The position numbers and the translations under genes are program-made. Positions 5,391-6,162 of a stretch of 6,162 nucleotides of DNA are shown one piece after another. The notes under the pieces are model-generated. The model was not told where the DNA came from and searched no databases. It worked only from the letters and a program-made list of their open reading frames with translations. The DNA comes from Candidatus Bathyarchaeota archaeon (GTDB lineage: Archaea > Thermoproteota > Bathyarchaeia > Bathyarchaeales > Bathyarchaeaceae). Within the stretch, counting starts at the first letter, position 1; every line of letters starts with the position of its first letter. The DNA is taken from NCBI GenBank assembly GCA_026014605.1, contig JAOZIC010000023.1:14884-21045 (forward strand), given 5' to 3'.

Positions 5391-5657
5391 TTATTCAGCA
5401 CCCTGAACAAAAACGCTCAAAGCAATAATCTCTTTGAAGATAGACTCAACTTTCTGTGGGTCAAGCCCAGACTCCAAAGCCTTTGCCATAATATGCAAAT
5501 AGACTTCGTCTTCTCTTCGTGTGTCTTTGACTGGAATTCCGATTTCACGTTTAATTGCGCCTATGTCTTTGCACAGGTTCATGCGTTCTTTGATTAAAAG
5601 AACTATTTTTTCGTCGATATCGTCAATCTTCCTGCGTATCGTCACAAAATTCTTCAA
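5391..5657 (-). CDS. aroQ: Chorismate mutase, monofunctional AroQ class
   Basis: This all-helical enzyme rearranges chorismate to prephenate, the branch point for Phe and Tyr. With the chosen TTG start it is 88 aa. Every active-site residue known from the E. coli AroQ domain has a counterpart: Arg8 (IRRKID), Arg25 (KERMNL), Lys36 (GAIK), Asp45, Arg48 and Glu49 (KDTRRED), Ser81 and Gln85 (LSVFVQ). Starts: GTG 5693 adds a helix-breaking, non-family leader; GTG 5645 would trim helix 1 to three residues before the first active-site Arg; TTG 5657 has GGGAG nine bases ahead (5667-5671 on the - strand) and gives a normal archaeal AroQ length. It overlaps the aroC end by 35 bases, so it is likely coupled to it. 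It is neither fused to TyrA nor PheA and lacks an ACT domain. Confidence 0.9.
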   Translation of the reverse strand: MKNFVTIRRKIDDIDEKIVLLIKERMNLCKDIGAIKREIGIPVKDTRREDEVYLHIMAKALESGLDPQKVESIFKEIIALSVFVQGAE

Positions 5658-6162
5658 CAGCTTCAACTCCCAAAACTTTAGGTATAAAACCACCGCGAAT
5701 CAGTTGATCAACCAAAACAGAGGCAACACACGCTTCAACAACCGGAACAGCTTTTGGCACAATACACGGATCGTGTCTGCCTTTCACACTGATGATTGTT
5801 GGTTCCATCTTTGTTAAATCCACTGTTTTTTGTTCTTTTGAAATAGAAGGCGTAGGCTTAACAGCCACTCGGACAACAAGAGGCATTCCCGATGATAAGC
5901 CGCCCAAAACACCGCCAGCATTGTTGTTTAACAGCCTGACTTCTTCGTCGCCGACCACGTAGGGGTCATTGTTTTGTGAACCCCTCATTTTTGTTGCTTC
6001 AAAGCCTACTCCGAACTCCACGCCTTTAATTGCGGGAATTCCAAACAGCATTTTTGAGATGTCGGCGTCTAAACAATCAAAAACTGGTTCACCAACGCCA
6101 ACCGGAAGGTTAAATGCTACACATTCAACTACTCCGCCAACGCTGTCTTCGTCCTTTTTTGC
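5623..6162 (-). CDS. aroC: Chorismate synthase, C-terminal half (cut by the window edge)
   Basis: AroC eliminates phosphate from 5-enolpyruvylshikimate-3-phosphate to make chorismate, the last shikimate-pathway step, using reduced FMN. The visible 179 residues begin at AKKDEDSVGGVVEC, the conserved DSxGG block, and continue through GEPVFDCLDAD, FGIPAIKGVEFG, the NNNAGGVLGGLSSGMP loop and the family signature GRHDPCIVPKAVPVVEA with His130 and Asp131 of the fragment. The frame is open to the right edge, so the gene starts beyond 6162; full-length proteins are about 360-390 aa, so roughly half is here. The C-terminal tail GVEAVEEFCDDTQED overlaps the start of aroQ. It is the first visible gene of a - strand aromatic operon, and other shikimate genes may lie further right (inference). 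Confidence 0.96.
   Translation of the reverse strand, partial: AKKDEDSVGGVVECVAFNLPVGVGEPVFDCLDADISKMLFGIPAIKGVEFGVGFEATKMRGSQNNDPYVVGDEEVRLLNNNAGGVLGGLSSGMPLVVRVAVKPTPSISKEQKTVDLTKMEPTIISVKGRHDPCIVPKAVPVVEACVASVLVDQLIRGGFIPKVLGVEAVEEFCDDTQED

Noticed and set aside
5521..5817. A + strand open frame of 98 codons opposite aroQ and aroC
   Set aside because: Both - strand genes here have complete signature motifs; the + strand translation is an antisense shadow.
1..6162. Mobile element, CRISPR array, toxin-antitoxin or defence system
   Set aside because: No transposase or recombinase motifs, no spaced direct repeats and no nuclease or helicase motifs were seen; nearly all of the window is covered by housekeeping biosynthesis genes and their neighbours.

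Overview
The window looks like a piece of an archaeal chromosome. It carries a near-complete branch for tyrosine and phenylalanine synthesis next to a lysine/arginine (LysW-type) gene, an Lrp/AsnC regulator and two membrane-protein genes. The archaeal call rests on TATA-like boxes about 25 bases before several starts, starts with almost no leader, frequent GTG and TTG starts, a separate AroQ chorismate mutase, TyrA and PheA, and a LysK-like M20 hydrolase. The protein flavour suggests Bathyarchaeia or a related Thermoproteota-like lineage. That placement is inference from memory, not a search.

Left part (1-1210, + strand): the last 20 codons of an upstream gene, probably a LysJ/ArgD-type aminotransferase, overlap by ATGA with lysK/argE, which encodes a zinc hydrolase that frees lysine or ornithine from the carrier protein LysW. 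lysK converges on a DUF454 (YbaN-like) membrane protein gene. A perfect hairpin carries the stop codons of both genes in its two arms.

Middle part (1203-2540): on the - strand lie the DUF454 gene and an Lrp/AsnC regulator. On the + strand, divergent from lrp, is a small two-helix membrane protein of unknown function. The lrp and DUF454 promoters appear to give leaderless mRNAs. A pseudo-palindrome lies on the lrp TATA box, and a second, perfect palindrome lies between lrp and the DUF454 promoter.

Right part (2541-6162): pheA (prephenate dehydratase) on the + strand converges on a - strand operon read aroC (cut by the window edge), aroQ, aminotransferase, tyrA. aroC and aroQ overlap, as do the aminotransferase and tyrA, so they are probably translationally coupled. 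Together they make chorismate (AroC), turn it into prephenate (AroQ), and send prephenate to phenylpyruvate (PheA) or hydroxyphenylpyruvate (TyrA). The aminotransferase probably finishes Phe and Tyr. pheA and tyrA meet in a single TTAA that holds both stop codons.

I see no mobile element, CRISPR array, RNA gene or defence system, and no clear undescribed system. The most open items are the small membrane protein, the two palindromes near lrp, the DUF454 protein, and a Lys in TyrA where the family usually has a substrate-binding Arg.
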